Shown here in pieces: positions 7,836-17,259 of a stretch of 23,909 bases of DNA (positions are counted from its first letter, which is position 1; each line of letters starts with the position of its first letter). This DNA is from Actinomycetes bacterium (GTDB lineage: Bacteria; Actinomycetota; Acidimicrobiia; Acidimicrobiales; JAKAOS01): positions 1 to 23,909 of the forward strand of contig JAJYGW010000363.1 of NCBI GenBank assembly GCA_021790615.1. The letters are read 5' to 3'. The notes beneath the pieces were generated by a model. The model made no database searches. It was not told the origin of the DNA and worked only from the letters and a program-made list of their open reading frames with translations. Position numbers and translations under genes: made by a program.

Positions 7836-9397
7836 TGGGCCGCAAGATCCTGTTCGTGACGACGGACCAGCAGCGCTACGACACGCTCGGCTGCAACGGC
7901 GGCGAGCTCGCGCGGACACCGGTGGTCGACGGGCTTGCCGCGCACGGCATCCGGTACGAGCGAGCCGTCCCGCAGTCCGTCGTGTGCATGCCCTCCCGCT
8001 CGACCATGGTCACGGGGCAGCACCCGACGACCCATGGCGTCTACATGAACGGTGTGCCCCTGCCGGTCGACGCACCCTCGGTTGCCGCTGTGCTCCACGA
8101 AGCCGGGTACCGCACGGCGCTCGTGGGGAAGGCTCACTTCGAGCCGTATCTGGACCCGTTTCTGCGGTTCGCGGAGAACGCGCTGAGCCGGAGCGGCACG
8201 AGACCGCCCGGCGGGACGCACCGCGGCTTCGAGCACATGGAGCTGGCAACGCACGGGCCGCTGGGTCCCCTGCACTACGCACGGTGGCTGCAGGCAGAGC
8301 ATCCCGAGGCGGCCGCCGGCTACTACGCCGTCGTCGACCGGGACCTCGAGGTGAACGCCGGGGGCGGGGGAGACACGGGCGCGCCACAGGTCAAGGTGAA
8401 CCCGATCCCGCGGGAGTGGTACCACACCGACTGGGTGGCCGAGCGCACGATCCGCTGGCTCGAAGGCCTCGATCAGGGCGACGACTGGTTCTGCTGGATG
8501 AGCTTCCCCGACCCGCACCATCCATGGGACCCGCCGCAGTCCGAGGTCGGCCGGATCGACTGGCACGACGTCCCGCTCCCAGCCGGCTATCCGGAGCGAC
8601 GCGAGGAGCGGGAGGCCATCCTCGACGCGAAGCCCCGCCATTGGCGGCTCTGGTACGACGGCACGCTCGTCTCGAACTACGAGGCCCCGGCAGCCTGGGT
8701 ACCGGCGACGCTGACCACCGACCAGGTTCGCGAGGTCAACGCACGCAACGCCGTCGAGGTCGAGCTGATCGACGAAGCTCTCGGCCGTGTCCTCGCCGCC
8801 ATCGAGGCCCGCGGCTGGGGCGACGAGACCGATGTCATCTTCACGACCGACCACGGGGAGCTGCAGGGAGACTTCGGCCTCCTGTTCAAGGGTCCCTATC
8901 ACGTCGACGCACTGATGCGGCTGCCGCTCGTCTGGCGGCCGGCTCCGGCCGCTCGTGCTGCTGCCGGCGATGTCGGTGGCCCGGGCGTCGTCACCGAGCC
9001 GGTCGGTCTCGTCGACCTGGCGCCGACGTTCTGTCACATCGCGGGGCTACCAGTGCCTGGCTTCATGCAGGGTCGACCGCTACTGGTCCGCGACGGGGAA
9101 CGCGGATCCGGGGGCGCCGGCGGGGTCCTCACCGAGTGGGATTCAGAGCTCTTCGGAGTCGGCGTGCATCTGCGGACGATCACGAAGGCCGGCTACGTCT
9201 TGACGGCGTACCTGCCGGGAACGGTCCACGACGGCAGTGAGGGCGAGCTCTACGACCTCGAGGCGGATCCGCTGCAGCGTGTCAATCGCTGGTCCGATGC
9301 TGCGATGCGCGGGTTGCGGGCCGACCTGCTCGCCGAGCTCTCCGATCGGCAGCCGCCGCCGCACGAACCGAGGCTGCAGCTGCAAGCGCCCGTCTGA
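7835..9397 (+). CDS. Cys-type sulfatase (formylglycine-dependent)
   Basis: 520-residue hydrolase of sulfate esters (or, in some relatives, phosphonate or phosphate esters). The start VTTDQQRYDTLGCNG carries metal-binding Asp11 and the TDQQR pattern seen in choline-sulfatase-like and bacterial aryl/sugar sulfatases. The sulfatase signature C51-M-P-S-R55 fits C-x-P-S-R, so Cys51 should become formylglycine, needing a formylglycine-generating enzyme outside this window. The metal site continues at D339-H340-G341 (TTDHGELQGD) with a Lys near FKGPYH. A C-terminal ELYDLEADPLQ motif is typical of family S1. No signal peptide is visible, suggesting a cytoplasmic enzyme. The open frame extends back to 7274, but ATG 7835 gives the true N-terminus. 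The glycosidase and debranching genes downstream suggest carbohydrate use, but the substrate is unproven. Confidence 0.93.
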   Translation: MGRKILFVTTDQQRYDTLGCNGGELARTPVVDGLAAHGIRYERAVPQSVVCMPSRSTMVTGQHPTTHGVYMNGVPLPVDAPSVAAVLHEAGYRTALVGKAHFEPYLDPFLRFAENALSRSGTRPPGGTHRGFEHMELATHGPLGPLHYARWLQAEHPEAAAGYYAVVDRDLEVNAGGGGDTGAPQVKVNPIPREWYHTDWVAERTIRWLEGLDQGDDWFCWMSFPDPHHPWDPPQSEVGRIDWHDVPLPAGYPERREEREAILDAKPRHWRLWYDGTLVSNYEAPAAWVPATLTTDQVREVNARNAVEVELIDEALGRVLAAIEARGWGDETDVIFTTDHGELQGDFGLLFKGPYHVDALMRLPLVWRPAPAARAAAGDVGGPGVVTEPVGLVDLAPTFCHIAGLPVPGFMQGRPLLVRDGERGSGGAGGVLTEWDSELFGVGVHLRTITKAGYVLTAYLPGTVHDGSEGELYDLEADPLQRVNRWSDAAMRGLRADLLAELSDRQPPPHEPRLQLQAPV

Positions 9398-9469
9398 GCG
9401 CGGGACGTCCGACGCGCCGCGCCGGCCCCCTGAACCGGCTCCCGGGGAGAAACGGGTAAACGGTTCCCA

Positions 9470-9588
9470 ATGCACCTCACTCTCTGGGCACCGTTCGCGC
9501 GCCGGGTCGAGGTTGTGATGACGAGTCCCTCGTCCTCCTCGCGGCCGAGTCGGTGGCCGTGCTGACGCTCGATCGGGAGGTTGCGTGA
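9470..9588 (+). pseudogene. Remnant of an alpha-amylase-family N-terminal domain, frameshifted
   Basis: ATG 9470 opens MHLTLWAPFARRVEVV, which resembles the first strands of the beta-sandwich that precedes the catalytic barrel in GH13 proteins such as malto-oligosyltrehalose trehalohydrolase and branching enzyme. The frame then becomes poor and stops at 9563-9565. A single missing base near 9517 would move reading into [23 protein letters not shown], which has strong G/C third positions and ends in a TGA overlapping the glgX GTG by four bases. Only about 38 residues result, far below any enzyme length. It could be a remnant of a treZ-like gene or a short real leader gene carrying a frame error. 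Confidence 0.35.
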
Positions 9589-11777
9589 CGAGCTCCGGAC
9601 CGGGAACCGGAACCGGCGCCGGCGCCCGGCCGGCCCGCGACGCGTGGCCGGGCCGGCCCTTCCCGCTCGGTGCCACCTATGACGGTGCCGGCACCAACTT
9701 CTCCATCTTCTCCGAGGTGGCCGAGCGCGTGGAGCTGTGCCTGTTCGACGCAGACGACAGCACGGGCGAGCTCGTCGAGGAGCGCATCGTGCTCGAGGAG
9801 ATGGACGGCTTCTGCTGGCACCTCTACCTGCCGAACGTCGTTCCGGGCCAGCGCTACGGCTACCGCGTGCACGGGCCGTGGGACCCCGCGCAGGGTAAGC
9901 GGTGCAACCCCTCCAAGCTGCTCGTCGACCCGTACGCACGCGCCATCGAGGGTGAGGTCCGCTGGGCGCAGGCGTGCTACTCCTACGATCTCGGCGATCC
10001 CGAGCGGCGCAACGACGAGGACTCTGCCGCCTGCAACATGAAGTCCGTCGTGCACCACCCCTACTTCGACTGGGGGAACGACCGGCCGCTCGGCATCCCG
10101 CTCCACGACTCGGTGATCTACGAGACGCACGTGCGCGGGCTGACGATGACCCATCCGGACATCCCCGAGAACCTGCGAGGGACCTACGCCGGGCTCGGCC
10201 ATCCCATCGCCACTGCCTACCTCCGCTCTCTCGGCGTCACCGCAGTCGAGCTGCTGCCGGTCCACCAGTTCGTGCACGACGCGCACCTCGTTGGGCAGGG
10301 TCTTCGCAACTACTGGGGCTACAACTCGATCGGCTTCTTCGCCCCGCACAACGGGTACTCGAGCGCCGGGCATGCCGGCCAGCAGGTGCAGGAGTTCAAG
10401 CAGATGGTGAAGACCCTGCACGAAGAGGGCATCGAGGTCATCCTCGACGTCGTCTACAACCACACCGCCGAGGGGAACCACCTCGGGCCGACCCTTTCGT
10501 TCAAGGGGATCGACAACGCCGCCTACTACCGGCTCGTCGCCGAGGACCCGACGTACTACTTCGACACGACCGGCACCGGCAACAGCCTCAACGTGCGCCA
10601 CCCGCACACGCTGCAGCTCATCATGGACTCCCTCCGGTACTGGGTGACGGAGATGCACGTGGACGGCTTCCGCTTCGATCTGGCGGCGACGCTGGCGCGG
10701 CAGTTCCACGAGGTCGATCGCCTCTCGGTCTTCTTCGACCTCATCCAGCAGGACCCGATCGTGAGCCAGGTCAAGCTCATCGCCGAGCCGTGGGACGTCG
10801 GCGAGGGCGGTTACCAGGTCGGGAACTTCCCGCCTCTCTGGTCCGAGTGGAACGGCCGCTACCGCGACACCGTGCGTGACTTCTGGCGTGGCGAGGACAA
10901 GACCATCGGCGAGCTCGCTTCCCGCCTCACGGGCAGCTCCGACCTCTACCAGGACGACGCCCGCCACCCGACCGCCAGCGTCAACTTCGTCACGGCGCAC
11001 GACGGCTTCACGCTCGCCGACCTCGTCTCCTACGACGACCGCCACAACGAGGCCAACGGGGAGGACAACCGCGACGGAGGGACCGACAACCGCTCGTGGA
11101 ACTGCGGTGTCGAGGGTCCGACCGACGACCCGGAGGTTCGGGCTCTCCGGGCGCGCCAGCAACGCAACTTCCTCTTGACGCTGCTCTTGTCGCAGGGGGT
11201 CCCGATGATCCTCGGCGGGGACGAGATCGGTCGCACGCAGGGTGGGAACAACAACGCCTACTGCCAGGACAACGAGATCTCCTGGTACGACTGGGCGAAG
11301 CTCGACGAGGACCTGCTCGACTTCACGCGACAGCTCATCGCCTTCCGGAGGGAGCATCCGGTGTTCCACCGGCGGCGGTTCTTCCAGGGGCGCGCGATCC
11401 GGGGGACGATCGACCTCGCCTGGTTCCGGCCCGACGGCGAGGAGATGACAGACGACGACTGGGAGTCCGGCCAGGCGAAGGCCGTCGGCGTCTTCCTCAA
11501 CGGTGGGGCCATCGACTACCGGGACCAGAGGGGTCAGCCGCTGCGGGACGACAGCTTCGCGATGCTCTTCAACGCCCATGACGACACCATCGAGTGGAAG
11601 CTGGCGGAGGCCGTCGGATCGAGGTGGTCCGGGTGGTCGGGCTGGGAGGTCGTGCACGACTCCGCCGCGAGGAGCGACGTGCTCGCGGCTGACGGACACA
11701 CCGCCGTGACCGCCGCCCGCTCGCTCGTCGTCCTGCGAGCGACCGAGGCGGCGGACCGCAGCACCCCGGGCAGATGA
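9585..11777 (+). CDS. glgX: Glycogen debranching enzyme, GH13_11 isoamylase type
   Basis: 730-residue enzyme that hydrolyses alpha-1,6 branch points of glycogen limit dextrins in the cytoplasm. Order: N-terminal beta-sandwich ([20 protein letters not shown], about 24-45), the GH13 (beta/alpha)8 barrel with VELLPVHQF, the region [14 protein letters not shown], catalytic nucleophile D365 in DGFRFDLA, acid/base E401 in [18 protein letters not shown], and D473 in [16 protein letters not shown]. The GlgX-specific stretch [18 protein letters not shown] and [29 protein letters not shown] are both present. The C-terminal beta domain is complete. The GTG start has a GGGAGG site 6 nt upstream. The first 20 residues are a Gly/Thr/Ala-rich extension. 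Length is close to the usual 690-720. Confidence 0.96.
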   Translation: MTSSGPGTGTGAGARPARDAWPGRPFPLGATYDGAGTNFSIFSEVAERVELCLFDADDSTGELVEERIVLEEMDGFCWHLYLPNVVPGQRYGYRVHGPWDPAQGKRCNPSKLLVDPYARAIEGEVRWAQACYSYDLGDPERRNDEDSAACNMKSVVHHPYFDWGNDRPLGIPLHDSVIYETHVRGLTMTHPDIPENLRGTYAGLGHPIATAYLRSLGVTAVELLPVHQFVHDAHLVGQGLRNYWGYNSIGFFAPHNGYSSAGHAGQQVQEFKQMVKTLHEEGIEVILDVVYNHTAEGNHLGPTLSFKGIDNAAYYRLVAEDPTYYFDTTGTGNSLNVRHPHTLQLIMDSLRYWVTEMHVDGFRFDLAATLARQFHEVDRLSVFFDLIQQDPIVSQVKLIAEPWDVGEGGYQVGNFPPLWSEWNGRYRDTVRDFWRGEDKTIGELASRLTGSSDLYQDDARHPTASVNFVTAHDGFTLADLVSYDDRHNEANGEDNRDGGTDNRSWNCGVEGPTDDPEVRALRARQQRNFLLTLLLSQGVPMILGGDEIGRTQGGNNNAYCQDNEISWYDWAKLDEDLLDFTRQLIAFRREHPVFHRRRFFQGRAIRGTIDLAWFRPDGEEMTDDDWESGQAKAVGVFLNGGAIDYRDQRGQPLRDDSFAMLFNAHDDTIEWKLAEAVGSRWSGWSGWEVVHDSAARSDVLAADGHTAVTAARSLVVLRATEAADRSTPGR

Positions 11778-11848
11778 GCATCTCCGGACAACGTTGAGCG
11801 ACAGCGAGCATCCCCACTTCGGCGCACCGCGAGAGGGAGGATGCTGGG

Positions 11849-12817
11849 GTGCTGCTGTGGCTGGTGCGCGTCATCCGGGGAGGGGTGAACACCGGGCGCC
11901 GGTCGCTCGTGCTCCTCGGCGTGGTCGCGTTCGTCACCCTGGCAGGAGGCGTCGCATTCTCGTTGGCCGAGCACATCTCGGTCTGGGACGGATGGTACTG
12001 GGCCATCGTCACGGCGACGACCGTCGGTTACGGGGACATCACGCCGAAAACGAGTGCCGGCCATGTCATCGCTGTCGTCGTCATGCTCACGACGATCCCA
12101 TTGCTCGGAGCTGTGTTCGCGCTCTGGTCCGGCGCGGCCGCGGCAGCACGACTGAGGAGGTTGTTGCACATGGGACGAGCGTTCCCGCAGGGTCAATTCC
12201 GCCTCGTCGTCGGCATGCACGCCGTCGTGCCGCCGATGCTCGACGAGCTCGTCGCCACCGGGCACGACGTCGTGCTCGTGGCCGACGTGGACTCAGCGAG
12301 TGTCCCGCCCGAGGTTCACCACGTGAAGGGCGATCCGACGAGCATGCACACGCTCCGCTCGGCACATCCGGAGAAGGCGGAGCACGCGCTCGTCACCGGC
12401 GCCTCCGACGGGGACGTCCTCGTCGAGGTCGTCCTGCTGCGCGAGTGCGCTCGCGAGCTGCCGATGACGGCGCTCGTGCACGCCAAGGCTGCAGCCGAGG
12501 CGGTGAAGGATCTCGGTGTCGAGGTGACCATCTCTGCCGACGACCTGCTGGCGCACACGCTGGCGAAGGTCATCGAGGCACCCCATGCCGGGGAGTTGCT
12601 CGTCGCGCTGCTCGGATCGGAAAGCCACCGATTGGACGAGCTGGCGGTGACCCCCGAGATGGCCGGACGGCACCTGTCGGAGCTGCGGGCGCAGCGCGAC
12701 GACCTCGTGCTCGGGCTGGTCCACGGAAAGGAGGTCAGCCTCGGCATCGGTGTCGACCCCGAAGTGGCGGAGGGCGACCGGCTCCTCGTCGCCCGGCCCA
12801 GCTCCGACCGCAGCTGA
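11849..12817 (+). CDS. Two-transmembrane potassium channel with RCK (TrkA-N/TrkA-C) domain
   Basis: 322 residues. TM1 (about 19-40), a pore helix with selectivity filter T58-V-G-Y-G-D63, and TM2 (about 72-96) make an MthK/Kch-like tetrameric K+ channel in the cytoplasmic membrane. A cytoplasmic TrkA-N-like Rossmann domain (about 117-230) and a TrkA-C-like domain (about 245-320, with DELAVTPEMAGRHLSEL and GDRLLVARP) follow. The nucleotide-binding GxGxxG motif is not intact: the first loop reads VVGMHAVVPPM, so gating by NAD or ATP is uncertain. GTG 11849 is preceded by GGGAGG at 11835-11840. The gene is convergent with the alpha-mannosidase, with a 6-bp gap. Confidence 0.92.
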   Translation: MLLWLVRVIRGGVNTGRRSLVLLGVVAFVTLAGGVAFSLAEHISVWDGWYWAIVTATTVGYGDITPKTSAGHVIAVVVMLTTIPLLGAVFALWSGAAAAARLRRLLHMGRAFPQGQFRLVVGMHAVVPPMLDELVATGHDVVLVADVDSASVPPEVHHVKGDPTSMHTLRSAHPEKAEHALVTGASDGDVLVEVVLLRECARELPMTALVHAKAAAEAVKDLGVEVTISADDLLAHTLAKVIEAPHAGELLVALLGSESHRLDELAVTPEMAGRHLSELRAQRDDLVLGLVHGKEVSLGIGVDPEVAEGDRLLVARPSSDRS

Positions 12818-12823
12818 GCCGAT

Positions 12824-15800
12824 TCAGCCGCGGTCGATCCGAAGGGTGACGAGCTCGAACGGCCGAGCCTGGAGCTCCAGTTCGCCGTAGGCATCGACGG
12901 CGAGCGCGTCCGCGATGCCGCCGGACGACCGTTCGAGCAGATCGACCTTCGTGGCCCGGGCGCCGGGCGGCAGGCCCGTGAGCTTCACCGTCGCGAAGGT
13001 GCCGGCGTGCTCGTAGCAGCGCACGACGAGGTCGCCGCTCCCGTCGTCCGCCCGCTTCACGGCCGAGAGGCAGGCATGCTCGACTCCGAGGACGGATCCC
13101 CTCGGCGCCCTGTTGCCGCTCCGATCCCTCGAGGAGCTCGGAGCTGCCACCGCCCGGAGCGGGATGTTGAATGCCTCGGCCTCGGCGACGAAGCCGGCGG
13201 CTCCGCGTGCGTCCCCGGGCACGACCGCGTACGAGAAACGATGCAGCCCCGCGTCAGCCTCCGGGTCCGGCCAGCCTGGGCCGCGCAGCAGCGAGAGCCG
13301 CATCACGTTCGCCCGCACGTCGTACCCGTACTTGCAGTCGTTGAGGAGTCCGACCGACGTCGTCCCATCTCCGAGAGAGGCCCAGCGTTGTGCCGGCACC
13401 TCGAAACGTGCCACGTCCCAGGAGGTGTTGGCGTGCGTCGGCCGCTCCAGGTGCCCGAACTGCACCTCGTAGGTGGCGTGCGGGGAGCGAACGGCAACCG
13501 GGAACGCCACCTTCAGCATCTGGTGGCGCTCCTCCCAGGCCACCTCGGTGGCGAATTCGACCCGCCTGCTCCCGGCGCGCAGGCGTACCTCCTGGGTGAG
13601 CGTGGACGACCGGCCGATTCGGCGCGACACCCGGATGGAGGCACGTACCGGACCCTGCTCGACGACCTCGACCGACTCAGCCTCGATTTGATCGACCGCA
13701 CGGTCGAAGGTCCCGAGCTCGACGTCCCAGGCGTCGAAGTCGTTCGGGAGGTCGTAGTGCAGCTGGAAGAGGTTGGCGCGCTCACCCGGGGCGATCGCCT
13801 CGCGACCGCTCGCCAGGTCGACGAGCGAGGTGACGAGCCCGTTCTCGTCGAGCGCCACCGACACGAGGCCGTTCGTGAGCGTGAGCCCGTCCGCGGCCGC
13901 CGGGTGTTCGAGCACGGCCGCGCCCGCCGACTCGGACGCCTCGTCCACGAGTGTCACGACCGACCATCCGGAGCCGTCGACGTCCACGGGCACCAATGCC
14001 AATCCGTCCTCGAGCAGCTGCACGGGACGGGCGATCCCGGCGGAGTCGATCGCCGCGACCGGGACGCCTGGGAGGCCGAGCTCACCGAGATCGACCACCA
14101 CCGGTTCGAAGCGGCGCCCGGAGGCGGCGTTCAGCACGAGCACCGATCCGAGCGAATGCGGGGGTGCGATGCCGGCGTCGATGCTCGCGGCGATCGACTC
14201 GGCTGCCTCGCCGATGACATCGCCCGCCAGCTCGGCCACCTCCCCGTAGGCGACGAGGGCGTCGTCGTGGACCCAGTGGATGCTCGAACCGGGCAGGATG
14301 TCGTGGAATTGCAGCAGGAGCACCGCTTTCCAGGCGCGATCGAGTGCTGCGGCCGCCCGGGTCCACGCCTCCCCGTCGAGCGCGAGCGCCGCCCAGAGCT
14401 CGGCTTCCCGAAGGAGGATCTCCGAGCGCCTGTTGCCGAGCTTGCCGCGCGCTTGGCTCGTCTGGACCCCCCGATGGCGCTCGAAGTACATCTCGCCGGA
14501 CCAGACCGGCAGTCCGCCCGAGCCGGGGCCGTGTGCCGTCCGGCTCGTGCCGGGTGCGGCCGCGTCCGCCGCCTCGTCCCACCGGCGAGCCTCGGCCTCT
14601 ACGGCGTCGAAGAAGCCTCGCTGCGTCCCGAGCCGGACCTCCGGCACGGGCTCGCAGTGCTGGAGCCGGGCCGCGCGCTCGAGCATCTCCTCGGTCGGGC
14701 CGCCGCCGCCATCGCCGTAGCCGTACACGTAGAGCGATCGATCCGAGGTCGCATGCTGGGCGAAACGTCGCTCCCCTCCGACCAGCTGGCCGACCTGGAA
14801 CTCACCGTTGTACGTGTCGGTCGGCGGGCAGTGGGCGAGCACGCGTGAGCCGTCGATGCCTTCCCACCAGAACGTGTGGTGGGGGAAGGCGTCGAGATCG
14901 TTCCAGCTGAGCTTCTGGGTGAAGAAGCGGCGGACGCCGGCGGCCTGCAGGATCTGGGGCAGGTTGCCCGAGTAGCCGAAGGCGTCAGGTAGCCAGCAGT
15001 CGACCGTTTCGACGCCGTAGTGGTCGAGGAACCAGCGCTTTCCGAAGATCAATTGGCGGGCGAGCGACTCGCCGGACGGGAGGTTCGTGTCGGGTTCGAC
15101 CCACATGCTCCCGACGGGCTCGAAGCGACCACCGGCCACTGCCTCTCTCATCTCGGCGAACAGCGCCGGATAGTGCTCTTCCATCCAGGCGTGCTGCTGG
15201 GCCTGCGAGCACACGAAGACGAAGTCCGGGTGGCGCTCGAGGAGCCGCAGGACGGTCGAGAACGTGCGGGCGCACTTGCGGCGGGTCTCCCGCACGGGCC
15301 AGAGCCACGCCGAGTCGATGTGGGCGTGGCCGACGGCCGTCACGTGATGCGCGTGTTCCGGCGCGGGGCGGTCCAGCAGCGGCGCCCAGCGGTGACGCTG
15401 CGCCGCGATCGTGCCACCAGGGTCGTGCAGGTCGACGCCGAGCGACACCGAGTCGAGCACACCGAGGATCTCCATCGAGCGGCGGTGACCGGCGCCGAGG
15501 GCGCCCACGAGCTCCATGAGGACGGTCCAGTCGTAGAGGACCTGCATCATGGCGTCGTCCTCGACCGCGAGGTCGAACCGCCGGAGCCGGTAGAGCGGCG
15601 TCCCTTCGTAGTCGGGCATCAACATCGGCCACTCGAGCGGGCCCTGGCGCTGCCCTGGGTTCGCGGCGGCCTCGAGCAGGATCTCGACGGGGTCGCCCGC
15701 CTGCGCCGACGCAGCGATCTCGACGGTGTCGTGCCTGGGGTTGATGCCCTGGCGGGGCACGAGGTGCACACGGTCCGGCGCCGGATCAAAGACCAACCCC

Positions 15801-16108
15801 TCGCCGCCGAACCCCACTTGTGCCCGGTAGCCGAGGTCCACCCGCGCGACGACGTGCTTTCCATCGAAGCGTTCCGGGATCTCCCCTGACGCCCGGAACC
15901 AGGACGTCGACCAACCACCACCCCAGTAGTCGCCGACCTGAAAGGGCACGTAGGTGAGCGAGAGCGCGTCGTCCGGGGGGATCGGCTCGCCTGCCAGGCG
16001 GCTGATCGACACCGAGAGCGGTGCCGACATGGGATGCGTGGCGGGCCAGATGACCTGCTCGAGCAGCCGCTTGATTCGGTCGCGTTGGATGTCGGTGGGG
16101 GAGCCCAT
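12824..16108 (-). CDS. Alpha-mannosidase, glycoside hydrolase family 38
   Basis: 1094-residue enzyme expected to release alpha-mannose by a retaining, zinc-dependent mechanism. An N-terminal beta-rich part (1-250) includes QVGDYWGGGWSTSWFRASGEIP, typical of the long microbial GH38 subgroup. The catalytic domain starts at VTAVGHAHIDSAWLWPVRET; H261 and D265 are the expected zinc ligands. WLPDAFGYSGNLPQIL carries the nucleophile D375, also a zinc ligand. The helical middle domain contains ILLREAELWAAL and LLLQFHDILPGSSIHWVHDDA. The C-terminal beta-sandwich carries GLVSVALDENGLVTSLVDLASGREA. No signal peptide is seen, so it is cytoplasmic. Slightly longer than the usual 1000-1050. The stop faces the K+ channel stop. 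No sugar transporter or mannose regulator is visible next to it. Confidence 0.95.
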   Translation of the reverse strand: MGSPTDIQRDRIKRLLEQVIWPATHPMSAPLSVSISRLAGEPIPPDDALSLTYVPFQVGDYWGGGWSTSWFRASGEIPERFDGKHVVARVDLGYRAQVGFGGEGLVFDPAPDRVHLVPRQGINPRHDTVEIAASAQAGDPVEILLEAAANPGQRQGPLEWPMLMPDYEGTPLYRLRRFDLAVEDDAMMQVLYDWTVLMELVGALGAGHRRSMEILGVLDSVSLGVDLHDPGGTIAAQRHRWAPLLDRPAPEHAHHVTAVGHAHIDSAWLWPVRETRRKCARTFSTVLRLLERHPDFVFVCSQAQQHAWMEEHYPALFAEMREAVAGGRFEPVGSMWVEPDTNLPSGESLARQLIFGKRWFLDHYGVETVDCWLPDAFGYSGNLPQILQAAGVRRFFTQKLSWNDLDAFPHHTFWWEGIDGSRVLAHCPPTDTYNGEFQVGQLVGGERRFAQHATSDRSLYVYGYGDGGGGPTEEMLERAARLQHCEPVPEVRLGTQRGFFDAVEAEARRWDEAADAAAPGTSRTAHGPGSGGLPVWSGEMYFERHRGVQTSQARGKLGNRRSEILLREAELWAALALDGEAWTRAAAALDRAWKAVLLLQFHDILPGSSIHWVHDDALVAYGEVAELAGDVIGEAAESIAASIDAGIAPPHSLGSVLVLNAASGRRFEPVVVDLGELGLPGVPVAAIDSAGIARPVQLLEDGLALVPVDVDGSGWSVVTLVDEASESAGAAVLEHPAAADGLTLTNGLVSVALDENGLVTSLVDLASGREAIAPGERANLFQLHYDLPNDFDAWDVELGTFDRAVDQIEAESVEVVEQGPVRASIRVSRRIGRSSTLTQEVRLRAGSRRVEFATEVAWEERHQMLKVAFPVAVRSPHATYEVQFGHLERPTHANTSWDVARFEVPAQRWASLGDGTTSVGLLNDCKYGYDVRANVMRLSLLRGPGWPDPEADAGLHRFSYAVVPGDARGAAGFVAEAEAFNIPLRAVAAPSSSRDRSGNRAPRGSVLGVEHACLSAVKRADDGSGDLVVRCYEHAGTFATVKLTGLPPGARATKVDLLERSSGGIADALAVDAYGELELQARPFELVTLRIDRG

Positions 16109-16176
16109 GTCGCGTTTCTAGTGGGTGCGTGGGCGGGTCGAAGACGACGACACCGCCGTCGTCTCTTGTGCTCTCG

Positions 16177-16953
16177 TTACAGAGTCGGCCGCCACGCCTC
16201 GGCTGCCGCGACGTCACCAAAGGTCTCGAGGTCGAGGCCCGGCATTCCGGTGTCGCTCGTGGAGCCGGCAGAACCACGCCGCCACAGCCACAGGTCGAGT
16301 GCCCAGGCCGGACCACGCACGGCAACGTCCGCCTTCAGGTGAGCGGTCGCGTACACGCGATTGCCGGTGTCGATCGTCCACTCGGCGTCGGATGTGTCCG
16401 TGGCGTGCAGATGGACGCTCAAGTCGTCGCCGAGCTGAAGGTCCTCCCAGCTCACCTGCTTGTGGCCGCTGATGAGGAGGAAGTCGCCGATGCCGTCGGC
16501 GGCGAAGGCCGGGTCGACCGGCTCCACTTCCGCACCTGCAGCGAGCTCGGCGTCGACGCGGTGGATGAGCGTCTCGTGTGCCTGCCGCCTCCACCAGAAC
16601 CCGACCGGTGCTCCCGTCCCCTCGGCGAAGTTCCAGGCCCGGTCATCCTCGGTCCTCGCCCGGAGTAGCCCGAGAAGGACGTCGAGTCGGTCGTGGAGCC
16701 AGTCTGCCGGTGACTGTTCTGCGGGGCGCTCCGGGATCGTGCGGCGATCGAGAACCTCATCGGGGTCACCCTGCAGAGCGACTGTGACCATGGCGTAGAC
16801 GCGACCCAGGTGGTTGGCGAGGTCGGCGAGGGTCCAGTCGGGGCAGCTCGGGATGCGCTGCTCGTGTGCGGGCAGGGTCGCCATCTTGGTCGCGAGCTCG
16901 AGGATGCGTGTCGCATCCCGCTCGATGTGCTCCAGCGCCAGGTCTCGTTCCAT
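16177..16953 (-). CDS. Maleylpyruvate isomerase family, mycothiol-dependent enzyme (MDMPI/DinB fold)
   Basis: 258 residues from ATG 16953 (MERDLALEHIERD). In-frame upstream ATGs would give a poorly conserved extension towards the tRNA. The N-terminal four-helix DinB-like domain carries the metal-site pattern of the family: H48 in CPDWTLADLANHLG, then E127 and H131 in AHETLIHRVDAE. The C-terminal MDMPI-C domain follows from about residue 150. Family members use mycothiol or act as thiol transferases, which agrees with an actinomycete. The exact reaction is unknown because most paralogues are not true maleylpyruvate isomerases. The gene is divergent from tRNA-Glu and has no strong ribosome-binding site. 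Confidence 0.88.
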   Translation of the reverse strand: MERDLALEHIERDATRILELATKMATLPAHEQRIPSCPDWTLADLANHLGRVYAMVTVALQGDPDEVLDRRTIPERPAEQSPADWLHDRLDVLLGLLRARTEDDRAWNFAEGTGAPVGFWWRRQAHETLIHRVDAELAAGAEVEPVDPAFAADGIGDFLLISGHKQVSWEDLQLGDDLSVHLHATDTSDAEWTIDTGNRVYATAHLKADVAVRGPAWALDLWLWRRGSAGSTSDTGMPGLDLETFGDVAAAEAWRPTL

Positions 16954-17037
16954 GGTGAGAGTCTGGCGCGACGAGGCCAACCGTGAATCGCCCGGCCGTT
17001 GCCTCATGTCAAGACCTCCGGGAGCGGGTGCCACTGG

Positions 17038-17043
17038 TAGCAT
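17038..17043 (+). promoter_or_regulatory. Possible -10 box for tRNA-Glu
   Basis: TAGCAT fits TAnnnT and lies 33 nt before the mature tRNA 5' end. A convincing -35 is not visible, so confidence is low. Confidence 0.25.
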
Positions 17044-17076
17044 GGTCGGGCCTTGCGCGCCGGTCCGGTGCGTCTC

Positions 17077-17152
17077 GGCCCCATCGTCTAGAGGCCTAGG
17101 ACACGACCCTCTCAAGGTCGAGACACGGGTTCGAATCCCGTTGGGGCTGCCA
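17077..17152 (+). tRNA. tRNA-Glu (anticodon CUC)
   Basis: Cloverleaf by eye: acceptor GGCCCCA/TGGGGCT (first pair G-U), D stem GTCT/GGAC, anticodon stem CGACC/GGTCG with loop CTCTCAA and anticodon CTC, T stem ACGGG/CCCGT with TTCGAAT. Discriminator G is followed by an encoded CCA, unlike the tRNA-Gln in this window. Length is 76 nt including CCA. Confidence 0.95.
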
Positions 17153-17259
17153 GCGGTCGAGCCGCGGGATGGTGGGTGCTGCTCGGGCGTCGCTCATCGA
17201 GCCCGGCCTTGACGCCCAGAGCTCAGCTCTGCGCTGCCCGCGTCACGTGTGCTGCTCGG

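Noticed and set aside
6953..9037. 694-residue minus-strand ORF opposite the sulfatase
   Set aside because: Arg/Asp/Val-rich with no known motif; the plus strand there encodes a clear SRPBCC protein, sulfatase and tRNA. A GC-bias shadow.
9477..11699. 740-residue minus-strand ORF opposite glgX
   Set aside because: Low-complexity Val/Glu/Arg composition and exact antisense overlap with a complete GH13 enzyme.
13007..14848. 613-residue plus-strand ORF within the GH38 gene
   Set aside because: Antisense to catalytic and C-terminal domains of alpha-mannosidase; no motif.
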